A program made the translations under genes and the position numbers. From assembly GCA_029975295.1 (NCBI GenBank), contig JARKPK010000098.1, forward strand, positions 1 to 64,000: a DNA stretch of 64,000 nucleotides, written 5' to 3'. This DNA comes from Thermoguttaceae bacterium (GTDB taxonomy: Bacteria > Planctomycetota > Planctomycetia > Pirellulales > Thermoguttaceae). The notes beneath the pieces were generated by a model. The model saw only the letters and a list, made by a program, of their open reading frames with translations. It was not told the origin of the DNA and made no database searches. Every line of letters begins with the position of its first letter. Positions within the stretch are counted from its first letter, which is position 1. Below, in pieces: positions 63,543 to 64,000 of the stretch.

Positions 63543-64000
63543 AGGAACCACTCCGTCCAACCTAACGAACCGAAAACCGGCTCGACCAAGCGACGATCAA
63601 CACCGCTCCCCGCTGCTCATTGCGCCCACACACGCAATAGAGCCACGCGCCGCGGTTGTCGGCCCATGCGGGAAGAAACACATCAATCGGTTTCCTTTTC
63701 GATCCAAACCGCGGAAAACGGCAAGCAGTCTGGTCGCGTCGTACGCGGCCGTCGGCTGATTCGCGCTGCGTATAGCCGCCTTCTCTTGGGCGGCCCAATT
63801 CGGCCCATCAGCGAGCGTCTGTATGCCGTTGATTGGGTTGCCCTCCGAACCCGACGAACGATGCCGAACCGACCGATTGTGGATCGTTCACCGCATCAAT
63901 ACGCATTCTCGCCCGCAACGGATTGTTAGCATCCCGATAAGCCCGCGAAAACTCGAGTTGGCTCAACCGCGCAACCCGAACGCTCGGCACGGGATTGCGG
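63543..64000. other. Right-edge region without a supported gene
   Basis: 458 bases upstream of the ABC permease on its strand. Open frames on both strands lack protein features. Nothing can be assigned. Confidence 0.35.

Noticed and set aside
1-64000. tRNA, rRNA, CRISPR, insertion sequence and prophage features
   Set aside because: I looked for T-arm-like GTTCRANYC stretches and found them only inside coding genes without cloverleaf context. No direct-repeat/spacer arrays, transposase or integrase motifs were seen. A covariance-model scan would be decisive for small RNAs.

Overview
The window is GC-rich bacterial chromosome, by eye a little over 60% G+C, and looks planctomycetal, most likely order Pirellulales. 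The signs are the mix of families: secreted Gfo/Idh/MocA oxidoreductases with twin-arginine leaders, a XylR-type AraC regulator, an SHD1 lipoprotein, a PQQ-propeller protein, a GH5 enzyme with a long leader, a BBP2-like porin, an ScpB with a huge acidic tail, rsmH away from a normal division cluster, and Gram-negative lipid A genes (lpxC, lpxA, skp). Many genes lack a clear Shine-Dalgarno sequence. I see no rRNA, tRNA, CRISPR array, phage or transposase gene.

Layout. 1-8345 (minus): 5' part of a porin, a TraB/GumN-like secreted protein, a CPBP membrane protease, pgsA, rimO, a pseudo-receiver protein and an HTH-EIIA fusion. 8865-11054 (plus): a NupC-type nucleoside transporter and a cytidylate-kinase-like protein. 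11115-16600 (minus): a 939-residue secreted glycosidase-like protein, a PilZ membrane protein and an oxidoreductase. 17244-24766: a NagB/PIG-L fusion, a PEGA lipoprotein and, divergent from it, a giant TPR protein. 24865-31671 (minus): UvrD/PcrA helicase, a DUF11-type surface protein split by an in-frame amber codon, and scpB. 32061-37003: an SDR, an SHD1 lipoprotein, xylR, an unknown 158-residue protein and a second secreted oxidoreductase. 37632-48463: a low-complexity lipoprotein, a short SecA paralogue, a LysM protein, rsmH, 5-formyl-THF cyclo-ligase and a PQQ-propeller protein. 48590-53473 (minus): bacterioferritin, aldo/keto reductase, argJ and argC. 53944-62531 (plus): GH5, an M28 peptidase with a PDZ domain, then skp-lpxC-lpxA-oxidoreductase. 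62592-63542 (minus): an ABC-2 permease.

How the genes fit together. The clearest functional unit is the envelope cluster at 58.6-62.5 kb, with an OmpH/Skp chaperone, the first two lipid A enzymes and an oxidoreductase that could alter the lipid A precursor sugar. argC-argJ is an arginine biosynthesis pair. rsmH followed by a LysM protein looks like a remnant of the mra/dcw region. Many remaining genes are secreted or surface proteins for polysaccharide, amino-sugar and peptide use. Most sit in short single-gene or two-gene units with frequent strand switches.

Most interesting observations: the amber-split DUF11 gene; the NagB/PIG-L fusion that lacks the canonical catalytic Glu; the acidic ScpB tail; a PilZ domain joined through a membrane helix to an LTxxQ-like tail; the HTH-EIIA/pseudo-receiver pair; and the shortened SecA.
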